Below are positions 24,512 through 33,292 of a DNA stretch of 56,447 bases, piece by piece; positions within the stretch are counted from its first letter, which is position 1, and every line of letters begins with the position of its first letter. The stretch spans positions 1 through 56,447 of the forward strand of contig NZ_JANXUQ010000118.1 of assembly GCF_025356155.1 (NCBI RefSeq), written 5' to 3'. Source of the stretch: Rhodoferax sp. (lineage in GTDB: Bacteria; Pseudomonadota; Gammaproteobacteria; Burkholderiales; Burkholderiaceae_C). The notes under the pieces are model-generated. The model did no database searches, was not told the DNA's origin, and saw only the letters and a list, made by a program, of their open reading frames with translations. Both the position numbers and the translations under genes were made by a program.

Positions 24512-25762
24512 ATGGCTAAAGGAATGATTCTGGCTGCGGGCCAAGGCACCCGCGTACGACCACTAACCCAAGACTTGCCCAAGCCCATGGTGCCCATATT
24601 GGGCAAGCCATTGATGGAATACCTCATCGAGCACCTGGCCCGCCACGGCATTACCGAGATCATGGTGAACGTCGCCTTTCACCACCAGCGGATCGAAGAG
24701 TATTTTGGCGATGGCCACCGCTGGGGTGTGCAGCTCGGTTATGCCTATGAGGGCATTCGCGACCATGGCGACATACTGCCCCGCCCCATGGGCTCGGCTG
24801 GTGGCATGCGTCGCATCCAGGATTTTGGTGGCTTCTTTGACGAAACCACGCTTGTGCTGTGCGGCGATGCATTGATCGACCTGGACATCACCGCCGCATT
24901 GGCAGAACACCGCGAGAAACGGGCGATGGCCAGCGTAATCGCACTTGACGTGCCCCGTACCGACGTGCAGGCCTATGGCATTGTGGTGGCCGACGGCGAT
25001 GGCCGCATTCGGTCATTCCAGGAAAAGCCCACGCCACACGAGGCCAAGTCCACCTTGGCCAGCACCGGCATCTACCTGTTCGAGCCCGAGGTGCTGAACA
25101 AGATCCCGTCAGACACCGTGTACGACATTGGCTCGCAGCTCTTCCCCCAACTGGTTGCAGAAGAAGTGCCGTTTTATGTGCAAGACCGCCCCTTCAACTG
25201 GCTGGACATTGGACGGGTCAGTGACTATTGGTCAGTGTTGCAACGCGTCTTGAAGGGCGAGATCGACTACATGAAGATGCCTGGACAGCAAATAAAGCCG
25301 GGCATCTGGGTGGGGCTTAACACCTCTATCGCGTGGGACGACGTCAAGATCGAAGGCCCCGTCTACATTGGCTCCAACGTGCGCATCGAACCAGGCGCCA
25401 GCATCGTAGGGCCTGCCTGGATTGGGCATGGTAGCCTGGTGCGCGCGGGCGCCCGCATCACCCGAAGTGTGCTGTTTGAGTACACCCGCATCGCCGCCGA
25501 CATGCACTTCAGCGAGATGATTGTGTCGCGCCACTACTGCGTGAACCGCCGCGGCGAAACCCTGTACCAGGGGGATGAGGCCACACAACTGCGCTGGGGC
25601 GATGCGCGTGCCGAGGCGTTGAGCCCCAAGTCTGTCGTCCGGCCCAAACCCCGCACATTGCGTCTGGCTAGCTCCCGGGCTGCAGAAGCCATTGAGGATC
25701 TCGCACCCTTTGAAACCTCCAATGACCTGGTGGCGACGTCTAACGCGCTTACACGGGGGTGA
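24512..25762 (+). CDS. Sugar-1-phosphate nucleotidyltransferase
   Basis: A 416-residue enzyme of the mannose-1-phosphate guanylyltransferase or glucose-1-phosphate nucleotidyltransferase family, which makes nucleotide sugars for polysaccharides. The N-terminal Rossmann-like domain begins MAKGMILAAGQGTRVRPLT with the GxGxRxxPLT nucleotide loop, then PKPMVPILGKPLMEY, CGDALID and STGIYLFEPEVL. The C-terminal half (IGSNVRIEPGASIVGPAWIGHGSLV) has left-handed beta-helix hexapeptides. A tail of about 60 residues is unusual. The start follows GGAAG. It ends overlapping the GTG start of a GGDEF-EAL gene, so polysaccharide supply and c-di-GMP control are coupled. Confidence 0.85.
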   Translation: MAKGMILAAGQGTRVRPLTQDLPKPMVPILGKPLMEYLIEHLARHGITEIMVNVAFHHQRIEEYFGDGHRWGVQLGYAYEGIRDHGDILPRPMGSAGGMRRIQDFGGFFDETTLVLCGDALIDLDITAALAEHREKRAMASVIALDVPRTDVQAYGIVVADGDGRIRSFQEKPTPHEAKSTLASTGIYLFEPEVLNKIPSDTVYDIGSQLFPQLVAEEVPFYVQDRPFNWLDIGRVSDYWSVLQRVLKGEIDYMKMPGQQIKPGIWVGLNTSIAWDDVKIEGPVYIGSNVRIEPGASIVGPAWIGHGSLVRAGARITRSVLFEYTRIAADMHFSEMIVSRHYCVNRRGETLYQGDEATQLRWGDARAEALSPKSVVRPKPRTLRLASSRAAEAIEDLAPFETSNDLVATSNALTRG

Positions 25763-27519
25763 CCGCCGCCACGTGCAGGGGTTCGCCACTGCGCCACTCA
25801 GATGCTGGGGAGGCGCTGCGCGTGTCCGAGATGCGTTACCGCAGGCTATTCGAAACCGCGAGAGACGGCATTCTGTTGCTGAATGCCATCACCGCAGAGA
25901 TTGAAGATGCCAACCCCTTTTTAACTGAGTTGCTGGGCTATTCACACGCGGAGCTGCTGGGCAAGAAGCTGTGGGAAGTGGGTGCCTTTGCCGACGTCGC
26001 CGAGAGCCGGGAGAAGTTTTCCGAATTGCAAACCCGCGGTTACGTTCGCTACGACGACCTACCGCTGCGCACGAGGAGCGGTGCCAAAATCCCCGTCGAA
26101 TTTGTCAGCAACACCTACGATTGCGCGGGCGTCACGGTCATCCAGTGCAATATCCGCGACATCAGCGCCCGCAAGCGGGCCGATGAAAAAATCAACGAGC
26201 TCGCCTTCTTCGACCCCCTGACCCGTTTACCCAACCGCACCCTGTTGCTGGACCGCTTGCAGCAGGCATTGATTGTTGGCTCGCGCAGCGCAAGTTATGG
26301 CGCAGTGCTGTTTCTGGACCTGGACCACTTCAAGACGCTCAACGACACCCTGGGTCACGACATGGGCGACCTGCAGTTGCAGCAAGTAGCGCAACGGCTG
26401 ACCGATTGCGTGCGCGAGGGTGACACCGTGGCCCGCCTGGGCGGTGACGAATTTGTGGTGGTGCTGGAGAGCCTGCACACCCACCCCCGCGAGGCCGCCA
26501 ACCAGGCCCAGGATGTGGGCGAAAAAATACTGGCCTCCCTTAACCAGCCCTACACACTGGGCGCTGCAGAGTACCGCAGCACCGCCAGCATAGGGGCAAC
26601 CTTGTTCTGTGGCGCGTCCTTGTCTATTGAAGACTTGCTCAAACAAGCCGACCTGGCCATGTACAAGACCAAGGAGCTAGGCCGCAACGGACTGCAATTT
26701 TTTGACCCCGCCATGCAGACCGCCATCATCGAGCGGGCAGCGCTGGAGAATGAGTTGCGCCTGGCTATTGCAGAGGGTCAGTTTGTATTGCACTACCAGG
26801 CGCAGGTGGTAGGAGATGGCCGCACCATGGGCGCCGAAGTGCTGGTGCGTTGGCAGCACCCAGTGCGCGGCCTGATGGCGCCCGGCGACTTCGTTCCGTT
26901 GGCAGAGGAAGCCGGGCTGATCCTGTCATTGGGTCAATGGGTTTTGCAGGCCGCGTGTGCGCAACTGGCGCAGTGGGCTGATTCGCCCAAGTTCCAGCAC
27001 CTGAAACTGGCAGTCAATGTCAGCGCCCACCAGTTTCGCCGTCCCGATTTTGTGGAGCAGGTTTTGGCCGCGCTCGAACGCTCAGGTGCCAATCCACACC
27101 GTCTGCGCCTGGAGTTGACCGAAAGCCTGTTGATCGACAACGTGCCGTCTGTGATTGAGAAAATGTTCACCCTCAAGGCCAAAGGCGTTTGCTTCTCGCT
27201 GGATGACTTTGGCACGGGATACTCGTCACTGTCGTACCTCAAACGCATGCCATTGGACGAGCTCAAGATCGACCGCTCTTTTGTACGCGACATTCTGAGC
27301 GACCACCAAGACGCCTCCATTGCCAAGACCATCATTGCGCTGACCCAAAGCCTGGGCTTGAACGTGATTGCCGAGGGTGTGGAAATTGAAGCCCAGCGCG
27401 ATTTCCTGACTGCCGCGGGCTGCCATGCCTACCAGGGCTTCCTATTCAGCCGACCCCTGCCGTTGGCAAGCTTCGAGCGCTATGCGCACCGGGCTCTTGA
27501 ATGCGATACCCTGCAATAG
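25759..27519 (+). CDS. PAS-GGDEF-EAL c-di-GMP enzyme
   Basis: A 586-residue cytoplasmic signalling protein. A PAS domain (about 24-140: YRRLFETARDGILLLNA, DISARKRADEKIN) is followed by GGDEF (about 145-315: FFDPLTRLPNRTLLLDRL, VARLGGDEFVVVLE, intact active site) and EAL (about 330-580: GAEVLVRWQHP, NVSAHQFRR, LELTESLLID, DDFGTGYSSLSYLKRMPLDELKID, AEGVEIEAQ). EVL replaces EAL at the signature, a known tolerated variant. Both cyclase and phosphodiesterase activities are plausible. The GTG start at 25759 overlaps the previous stop (GTGA). A hairpin terminator follows. It probably tunes exopolysaccharide in response to the PAS signal. Confidence 0.88.
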   Translation: MTAATCRGSPLRHSDAGEALRVSEMRYRRLFETARDGILLLNAITAEIEDANPFLTELLGYSHAELLGKKLWEVGAFADVAESREKFSELQTRGYVRYDDLPLRTRSGAKIPVEFVSNTYDCAGVTVIQCNIRDISARKRADEKINELAFFDPLTRLPNRTLLLDRLQQALIVGSRSASYGAVLFLDLDHFKTLNDTLGHDMGDLQLQQVAQRLTDCVREGDTVARLGGDEFVVVLESLHTHPREAANQAQDVGEKILASLNQPYTLGAAEYRSTASIGATLFCGASLSIEDLLKQADLAMYKTKELGRNGLQFFDPAMQTAIIERAALENELRLAIAEGQFVLHYQAQVVGDGRTMGAEVLVRWQHPVRGLMAPGDFVPLAEEAGLILSLGQWVLQAACAQLAQWADSPKFQHLKLAVNVSAHQFRRPDFVEQVLAALERSGANPHRLRLELTESLLIDNVPSVIEKMFTLKAKGVCFSLDDFGTGYSSLSYLKRMPLDELKIDRSFVRDILSDHQDASIAKTIIALTQSLGLNVIAEGVEIEAQRDFLTAAGCHAYQGFLFSRPLPLASFERYAHRALECDTLQ

Positions 27520-27522
27520 GAA

Positions 27523-27542
27523 GGGGCGCCTGCCAGCGCCCC
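27523..27542. terminator. Hairpin after GGDEF-EAL gene
   Basis: Stem ggggcgc / gcgcccc with a 6-base loop, followed by ctcttccctt. A moderate rho-independent terminator for the gene ending at 27519. Confidence 0.55.
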
Positions 27543-27595
27543 CTCTTCCCTTCTCTTAACCTCTGCTAACCGCAGTTGCCACTGACATTGTTTCT

Positions 27596-27811
27596 TTATT
27601 TTGGTTTGTTCACTTCGTGGCCAATCACGCCACCCACGACAGCACCAGCCGCTGCGCCGCCGACCCCACCGCCCAGCACGGCACCTGCGGCGCCACCTAT
27701 TACTGCGCCAGTGGCGGTACTGCGCTCTTGCGTGTTCATGCCTGCGCAGCCACCCAGCGCCAGGGCTGATGCCAGCAACACGGCTGGCACTACTGAAAAA
27801 TTGATGTTCAT
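27596..27811 (-). CDS. Glycine-zipper lipoprotein, OsmB-like
   Basis: A 71-residue lipoprotein. The signal peptide MNINFSVVPAVLLASALALGGC ends in lipobox ALGGC, and the mature part is a glycine-zipper (TGAVIGGAAGAVLGGGVGGAAAGAVVGGVIGHEV). This is the layout of the osmotically induced OsmB family. It is likely outer-membrane anchored. Start 27811 was chosen for the signal peptide. Promoter S3 lies 107 bp upstream. Confidence 0.88.
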   Translation of the reverse strand: MNINFSVVPAVLLASALALGGCAGMNTQERSTATGAVIGGAAGAVLGGGVGGAAAGAVVGGVIGHEVNKPK

Positions 27812-27883
27812 GGTGAAACTCCGAAATAAGAGGACTACAACAAACCGTGAAATGCAGTGTGTGTGCCCCACGGATGAAACTTC

Positions 27884-27925
27884 ATTGTGCTGAAGTGCAG
27901 CGCACGCTTCTGTGCGTCGGCGTAC
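27884..27925 (-). promoter_or_regulatory. Stress-regulon promoter S3 (OsmB-like)
   Basis: Minus strand GTACG-CCGA-CGCAC (27912-27925) then AGA. The -10 CACAAT (27884-27889) begins 22 bp after it. Confidence 0.65.
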
Positions 27926-28022
27926 TCACACACAAAATTTCACGATTTACTATCAATTAAATAGCGGCATGTACTTATTTCACGGGGGCTAGCGGCCCAT
28001 TTCTCATATGCGGCGGCTGAAA

Positions 28023-28064
28023 GTGCGCCACCGAACGGAGCAGGCGCCAGCGCCTCATTACGAT
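28023..28064 (+). promoter_or_regulatory. Stress-regulon promoter S15 (signalling operon)
   Basis: GTGCG-CCAC-CGAAC (28023-28036) followed by GGA. The -10 TACGAT (28059-28064) begins 22 bp later. It faces the hybrid kinase and the operon that ends in the Crp/Fnr-type gene. Confidence 0.75.
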
Positions 28065-28169
28065 GGCTGCACTGCCACGTATTGCGCCCATTGGTAGAGC
28101 AGGCGCTTTTTAGCCAGCGGATGCCGTATAAGGGTCCGAACAACTCGCTGAATTTGAGAGAACGTACCT

Positions 28170-31100
28170 TTGAAAACCACCCAAAAAACCTTTGTTTGGC
28201 TGTCCGCCGTGTTACTGCTCATGGCGATGGGCTTGGGCTTTACGTTCTGGTCTTACCACCAGATTGAGCAGGCCTCCGACCACCGCCGCGACTCCCGCGT
28301 CATCATCACCTACGCCGACGATCTGTTGTTGGACCTGACCGTGGCTGAGACCAGCCAACGTGGCTATGCCCTCACCGGGAGTGAAGCGTACCTGGAGCCC
28401 TACCAAGGCGTACGTGACAACATCAAAGCCCATTTGGTCGTGCTGCGTGAACTGACCACCAGTGCACCCGCCCAGCAGCATGTGGACACCATTACCCCCC
28501 TACTGGACGCCAAATTGGCAGAAATGGACAAAACCATTGCCATGCGGCGCGACCACGACGCGGTGGGCGCGCTGGCACTGATCAACAACGACGAGGGCAA
28601 GCGCCTGATGGACGCCATTCGCCAGCAGATGCGGAGCATCGTCCAGATCGAGACCGATATCCAAACCCAGCACAACGCAGCGTTCGACAGGAGCATGCGC
28701 CGCCTGTTTACCATCATCATTGGCATCAGCGCGCTGGCTCTGCTGATGGCAATGTACTTCGCTTATTCAACCTATCGCGCGGCTCAGCAACGCCTGAAGA
28801 ACCTTGTATTCGAGAAAACCCAACACCTGCTAGAGGAGCAATTGGGCACCAACGCCTTGCTGCAAACCAGCAACGACGCGCTACAAGACAGTACGCAAAA
28901 ACTCACCGTCACCCTCAACTCCATTGGTGATGCTGTCATTGCTACCGATGCACAGGGCTGCGTGACGCTACTGAACCCCGTGGCTGAGAACCTGACCGGA
29001 TGGACGCAGGGGCAAGCGCATGGCCGCCCTATTGCCGAGGTGTTCCACATCATCAACAAGGTGGACCGCCATGTAACAACTATTCCGGTAGTAGAAGTGC
29101 TTGCGCATGGCACGATCCAGGGCTTGGCCAATCACACGGTGTTGATTGCACGCGATGGGCGTGAGTTCGACATCGCCGACAGCTGCGCTCCGGTACGCGA
29201 CCTGACCGGCGATGTGGTCGGCGCCGTGTTGGTGTTCCGCAATGTGACCGCCGAACACGCCGCCCAGCAAACCCTGCGTGACAGTGCGGCCCGGGTACAG
29301 ACCATTTTGAACACGGTCGGCGATGGCATTGTGACGCTACATGCCCAAGGTGGCATCATCGAATCTGCCAACCCTGCTATTGAGCACATGTTTGGCTACG
29401 GCGCTGCCGAGCTCAAGGGTAAGGCCTTTGGATTTTTGATACCCGAGCTGGACCAAGAGCAACACAATGTGGCGCTTGAGCACTACGGCGTCAGCGACGC
29501 AGCCCGCGCCATAGGCCGGGGCCGCGAGGTCATGGGTTTTCGCAAGGACGGCAGCTTCTTCCCGCTGGAAATTGCCGTCAGCGATATGTTGCTGGGCCAA
29601 CAGCGCTATTTCACCGGCATTTTGCGCGACATCAGCGCCCGCAAGCAGGCCGAAGAGGCTTTGCGTGAAGCGGGTGCCTTGCAAAGCGCCATTTTCAATA
29701 GCGCCAATTTTTCTTGCATCGCCACCGACACCCAAGGCCTGATTCAGATTTTCAGCGTAGGCGCGGAACGCATGCTGGGCTACGAAGCCGTAGAGGTTGT
29801 GAACCTGGTCACGCCGGCCGATATAGCGGACCCCAAACAGGTTGTCGCACGGGCTCAGGCCCTTAGCGTGGAACTGACAACCCCCATTGCGCCCGGGTTT
29901 GAGGCCCTGGTGTTCAAGGCCTCACGCGGCATGGAAGACATTTACGAACTCAGCTTTATACGAAAAGACGGTTCCCGTCTGCCTGCCATGGTGTCGGTCT
30001 TCGCGCTGCGGGGTGATGACAGCGCCGCCATTGGCTACCTGCTGATTGGAACCGACAACACCCAGCGCGAGTTGGTGGAGTCTGACCGCGCCCTGCTCGA
30101 ACGCACCTTGCAACAGAAAAACGCGGAGTTGGAGTCCGCCCGCTCCACGGCCGACAAGGCCAACATGGCCAAGTCCGAGTTTCTGTCCAGCATGAGCCAC
30201 GAGCTGCGCTCACCGCTCAACGCCATTCTGGGATTTGCGCAACTGATGGACTCCGGCGTGCCACCGCCCACGACTACACAACGCAAAAGCATTGAGCAGA
30301 TTCTGAAGGCGGGTTGGTATCTGCTGGAGTTGATCAACGAGATACTGGATCTGGCGCTGATTGAATCGGGCAAGTTATCCCTATCCATGGAGCCGGTGTC
30401 GCTACAAGACGTGCTGCGCGATTGCCAAACCATGATGGAACCCCAGGCCAGCCGGCGTGGTATTCAGATGCGTTTTCCCAACTTCAAGGCACCGTGCTAC
30501 ATACAGGCAGACCGTACCCGTGTGAAACAGGTGTTTGTAAACCTGCTGACCAATGCCATCAAATACAACCGGCAGGATGGCTCGGTCGATGTGACCTTTC
30601 GGCCCGCCGGCAAGACGCGCATGCACATCAGCGTGCGCGACACCGGTGAGGGCTTGTCGGCGAGGAAGCTGATGCAGCTGTTCGAGCCCTTCAACCGCCT
30701 GGGCCAGGAGAGCAGCGCTGAAGAAGGCACCGGTATCGGCTTGGTGGTCAGCAAACGACTGGTGGAGCTAATGAACGGGGACATCGGCGCACACAGTACG
30801 GTGGGGGTAGGTAGCGATTTTTGGATTGAGCTGAACTTGGCAGACCCCCATTCCCTGGTTCTGGATGCAGCCGAGGAGCTGGCGTTACTGCCCAAACTTG
30901 CGCCCAACGAAACCAGGGTTCGCACCCTGTTGTATGTGGAAGACAACGAAGCCAACATGGAGCTGGTCGCGCAGCTAATCGCCCGCCGGACCGATATACG
31001 CCTGCTGTGCGCCCAGGATGGCGTGCGTGGCATCGCCATGGCGCGCACCTACCTCCCCGATCTGATCCTTATGGATATCAACTTGCCCGGCATTAGCGGC

Positions 31101-31316
31101 TTGCAGGCGCTGGAACTATTGCGAGATGACCCGTTGACGACGAACATACCCGTGCTGGCGCTGAGCGCCAACGCCATGCCACGCGACGTGGAGAAGGGCC
31201 TGGAGGCGGGATTTTTCCGCTACCTGACCAAACCCATCAATATTGCTGAATTCATGCTGGCGCTGGACCTGGGTCTGGAGAAGGCGCAGCCTGATACAGA
31301 GTCGGCAAGTTTGTAG
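28170..31316 (+). CDS. CHASE3-PAS hybrid histidine kinase
   Basis: A 1048-residue membrane sensor. TM1 (near 8-28) and TM2 (near 170-195) flank a CHASE3-type helical sensor (LDLTVAETSQRGYALTGSEAYLEPY). Three PAS modules (about 240-360, 370-495, 500-640) lead to the HisKA box MSHELRSPLNA with H677. The HATPase domain follows (NLLTNAIKYN, DTGEGLS, GTGIGLVVSKRLVEL), then a C-terminal receiver with D969 (LILMDINLPG) and TKPINIAEF. The TTG start at 28170 is preceded by GAGAG. First gene of a signalling cluster with a CheB-type protein, a receiver-PAS protein and a Crp/Fnr regulator. Signal unknown. Confidence 0.88.
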   Translation: MKTTQKTFVWLSAVLLLMAMGLGFTFWSYHQIEQASDHRRDSRVIITYADDLLLDLTVAETSQRGYALTGSEAYLEPYQGVRDNIKAHLVVLRELTTSAPAQQHVDTITPLLDAKLAEMDKTIAMRRDHDAVGALALINNDEGKRLMDAIRQQMRSIVQIETDIQTQHNAAFDRSMRRLFTIIIGISALALLMAMYFAYSTYRAAQQRLKNLVFEKTQHLLEEQLGTNALLQTSNDALQDSTQKLTVTLNSIGDAVIATDAQGCVTLLNPVAENLTGWTQGQAHGRPIAEVFHIINKVDRHVTTIPVVEVLAHGTIQGLANHTVLIARDGREFDIADSCAPVRDLTGDVVGAVLVFRNVTAEHAAQQTLRDSAARVQTILNTVGDGIVTLHAQGGIIESANPAIEHMFGYGAAELKGKAFGFLIPELDQEQHNVALEHYGVSDAARAIGRGREVMGFRKDGSFFPLEIAVSDMLLGQQRYFTGILRDISARKQAEEALREAGALQSAIFNSANFSCIATDTQGLIQIFSVGAERMLGYEAVEVVNLVTPADIADPKQVVARAQALSVELTTPIAPGFEALVFKASRGMEDIYELSFIRKDGSRLPAMVSVFALRGDDSAAIGYLLIGTDNTQRELVESDRALLERTLQQKNAELESARSTADKANMAKSEFLSSMSHELRSPLNAILGFAQLMDSGVPPPTTTQRKSIEQILKAGWYLLELINEILDLALIESGKLSLSMEPVSLQDVLRDCQTMMEPQASRRGIQMRFPNFKAPCYIQADRTRVKQVFVNLLTNAIKYNRQDGSVDVTFRPAGKTRMHISVRDTGEGLSARKLMQLFEPFNRLGQESSAEEGTGIGLVVSKRLVELMNGDIGAHSTVGVGSDFWIELNLADPHSLVLDAAEELALLPKLAPNETRVRTLLYVEDNEANMELVAQLIARRTDIRLLCAQDGVRGIAMARTYLPDLILMDINLPGISGLQALELLRDDPLTTNIPVLALSANAMPRDVEKGLEAGFFRYLTKPINIAEFMLALDLGLEKAQPDTESASL

Positions 31317-31377
31317 AATTATGCCGCTAGCCCTCGTCCACACGGCGTATGCAGCTATTAATTCAGGAGCAATTTAG

Positions 31378-31847
31378 TTGACAGCAACAGCCACACAACA
31401 AGCAACCGACGCCGCAGGCTTCCCGATCGTGGGCATAGGCGCTTCCACCGGGGGGCTGGAAGCATTCGCCGTGTTCTTTTCCGGCATAAGCGCACGCGGT
31501 TGCAACAAGTGATGGCGCACTTGTTGTCCAACGCTATCAAGTACAACCGAATGGGTGGCTCGGTAGACGTCATTTGCAGGGTGGAGCCCCAGCAGCGCCT
31601 GCGCATTTGCGTGCGCGACACTGGCTACGGCCTGTCCGACGACAAGATTGCCCATCTATTCCAGCCCTTTAACCGCCTGGGGCGCGAGACCAGTGCCGAA
31701 GAAGGAACCGGCGTGGGCCTGGCACTCAGCAAACGGCTGGTTGAACTGATGGGTGGCAGCATAGGTGCGCGCAGCACGGTGGGTGTGGGCAGTGAATTCT
31801 GGATAGAGCTGGGGCTCTCAGTCGACTCCCAAAAAGGCCCGCCATGA
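31378..31847 (+). pseudogene. Remnant of CheB/CheR-type hybrid kinase
   Basis: A TTG with GGAG ribosome site at 31378 starts FPIVGIGASTGGLEAFAVFFSGI, the N-terminus of a large CheB-CheR-PAS-kinase protein. The frame stops after about 42 codons. Near 31488 the sequence changes to the far C-terminus of the same protein type in another frame: LQQVMAHLLSNAIKYNRMGG, VRDTGYGLSDDKIAHLFQPFNRLG, EEGTGVGLALSKRLVELMGG, FWIELGLS. Everything between was deleted. The stop overlaps the cheB start. The second piece resembles the HATPase of the upstream kinase, so recombination between similar genes could have caused the loss. Confidence 0.85.
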
Positions 31848-32449
31848 AGAGCTTCCCGATCGTCTGTGTAGGTGGATCGGCCGGTGGGTTAGATGCCTAC
31901 ATACGGTTGCTGCAAAATCTGCCGCCCGACATGGGGGTGGCCATCGTCATCGTGAACCACATCACTATGTTTCCGACCCAGCTCCATGACATCTTGCCGC
32001 GCTATACCAGCATGCCGGTGACGCTGATAACCGACCATTTGAGCATCGTGCCCAACCGGGTCTATATCATCCCTTCCAACCGCGATTTGCATGTGGATGG
32101 CGAAAATTTTCGGCTCGCCCCCATCTCCAAGCCACGCGGCTGGCCCGATGTGATTACTGTTTTTCTCAATTCGTTGCGCCAGTGCTGGCGCGGAAAATTG
32201 GTCGCCGTCATCGTCTCCGGCCTGGACGGAGACGGGGCCGCCGCCATGTGTGCGATCAAAGACATCGGTGGCACCACAATTGCGCAAAAGCCCAGCACCG
32301 CCAGCGAACCCGACATGCCAGAGAGTGCCATGGCCAGTGGCTGCATCGACTTTGTTTTATCACCTGAACACATCGCCCAAGAAATCATTCTGATCGCACG
32401 TGCCGAACAACACCTCAACACAACAACATCCCAAGGAGTAACCCCATGA
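31844..32449 (+). CDS. Stand-alone CheB methylesterase domain
   Basis: A 201-residue CheB catalytic domain without a receiver. The triad is visible: S12 in GGSAGG, H39 in IVNHITMF and D129 in SGLDGDGAAAM. It would remove methyl groups from, or deamidate, a chemoreceptor-like target. The ATG at 31844 overlaps the stop of the upstream remnant, and the gene overlaps the next start by 4 bp, which shows translational coupling. With no CheR or receptor nearby, its target may be a partner in the same phosphorelay. The preceding fused CheB gene is broken, so this could be a functional replacement. Confidence 0.85.
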   Translation: MKSFPIVCVGGSAGGLDAYIRLLQNLPPDMGVAIVIVNHITMFPTQLHDILPRYTSMPVTLITDHLSIVPNRVYIIPSNRDLHVDGENFRLAPISKPRGWPDVITVFLNSLRQCWRGKLVAVIVSGLDGDGAAAMCAIKDIGGTTIAQKPSTASEPDMPESAMASGCIDFVLSPEHIAQEIILIARAEQHLNTTTSQGVTP

Positions 32450-33267
32450 TCCAGACCGCCGATATTCTCAACGCCAAGATATTGATCGTTGACGACCAAG
32501 AGTCCAATGTCCAGTTGCTGGAGCAATTGCTGCAGGCGGCCGGCTACACCGGTGTGACGTCCACCATGGAGCCCGAACAGGTGTGCGCGTTGCACCGCAA
32601 AAATGCGTACGACCTGATCTTGCTGGATTTGCAAATGCCGGTCATGGATGGTTTTCAGGTGATGGAAGGCCTAAAGACGAACACGGTAGACCCCTACTTG
32701 CCCGTGATCGTGCTCACGGCCCAGCCGGGCCATAAGCTGCGCGCACTGCAGTCGGGTGCCAAAGATTTTGTCAGCAAGCCGTTTGACCTGATCGAAGTCA
32801 AAACCCGCATCCACAATATGCTGGAGGTGCGCCTGCTGTACAAGAAACTGGCCGACTTCAACAAAGTGTTGGAGCAGACCGTGCTGGAGCGCACGGCCGA
32901 GCTGCGCGAGAGCGAGGCGCGTTACCGCAGCCTGACCGAGCTGGCGTCGGACTGGTACTGGGAGCAGGACGAAAACGGCAGCTTCACCAAGGTGTCGGGC
33001 CCGGTGCTGGAAATGCTGGGCATTCGCGTGGATGGCTTGCGCGGCAGCCCACAAGACGGCAAGGCCGACTACTGGGATGCGTCAGAACGCGAGGCGCTGC
33101 ATGCCACTATCGCGGCACGCCAGCCATTTTTGGATTTTGTCTTTCACCGCCTTAACCCCGATGGTTCGCAACAGCAATTCAAGGTGAGCGGTGAGCCCAT
33201 GTTCAGCCAGAGCAGCCGCTTCCTGGGCTACCGCGGCATTGGGGTCGAAGTTTTCGCTGCGGCGTGA
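32446..33267 (+). CDS. Receiver-PAS response regulator
   Basis: A 273-residue protein. The receiver (about 10-130) has the acid cluster IVDDQE, phosphorylatable D61 (LILLDLQMPVMDGF), T/K residues VIVLTA and FVSKPF. A coiled linker (LEQTVLERTAELRESEARYR) leads to a PAS domain (SLTELASDWYWEQDENGSFTKVSG, through FKVSGEPMFS). No output domain follows PAS, so it probably relays a signal by protein contact, or serves as a phosphate sink. Coupled to cheB by a 4-bp overlap; the Crp/Fnr gene follows after 25 bp. Confidence 0.85.
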   Translation: MIQTADILNAKILIVDDQESNVQLLEQLLQAAGYTGVTSTMEPEQVCALHRKNAYDLILLDLQMPVMDGFQVMEGLKTNTVDPYLPVIVLTAQPGHKLRALQSGAKDFVSKPFDLIEVKTRIHNMLEVRLLYKKLADFNKVLEQTVLERTAELRESEARYRSLTELASDWYWEQDENGSFTKVSGPVLEMLGIRVDGLRGSPQDGKADYWDASEREALHATIAARQPFLDFVFHRLNPDGSQQQFKVSGEPMFSQSSRFLGYRGIGVEVFAAA

Positions 33268-33292
33268 AATCGCACACGTACGGAACCCCAAC

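Larger units (their letters stand above)
27812..28169. other. Intergenic region upstream of signalling operon
   Basis: A 358-bp gap between divergent genes. It contains promoters S3 and S15. A further TACTAT at 27948-27953 lies exactly 22 bp from S3 on the plus side, so S3 may also fire towards the kinase. No credible coding frame was seen. Confidence 0.7.
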
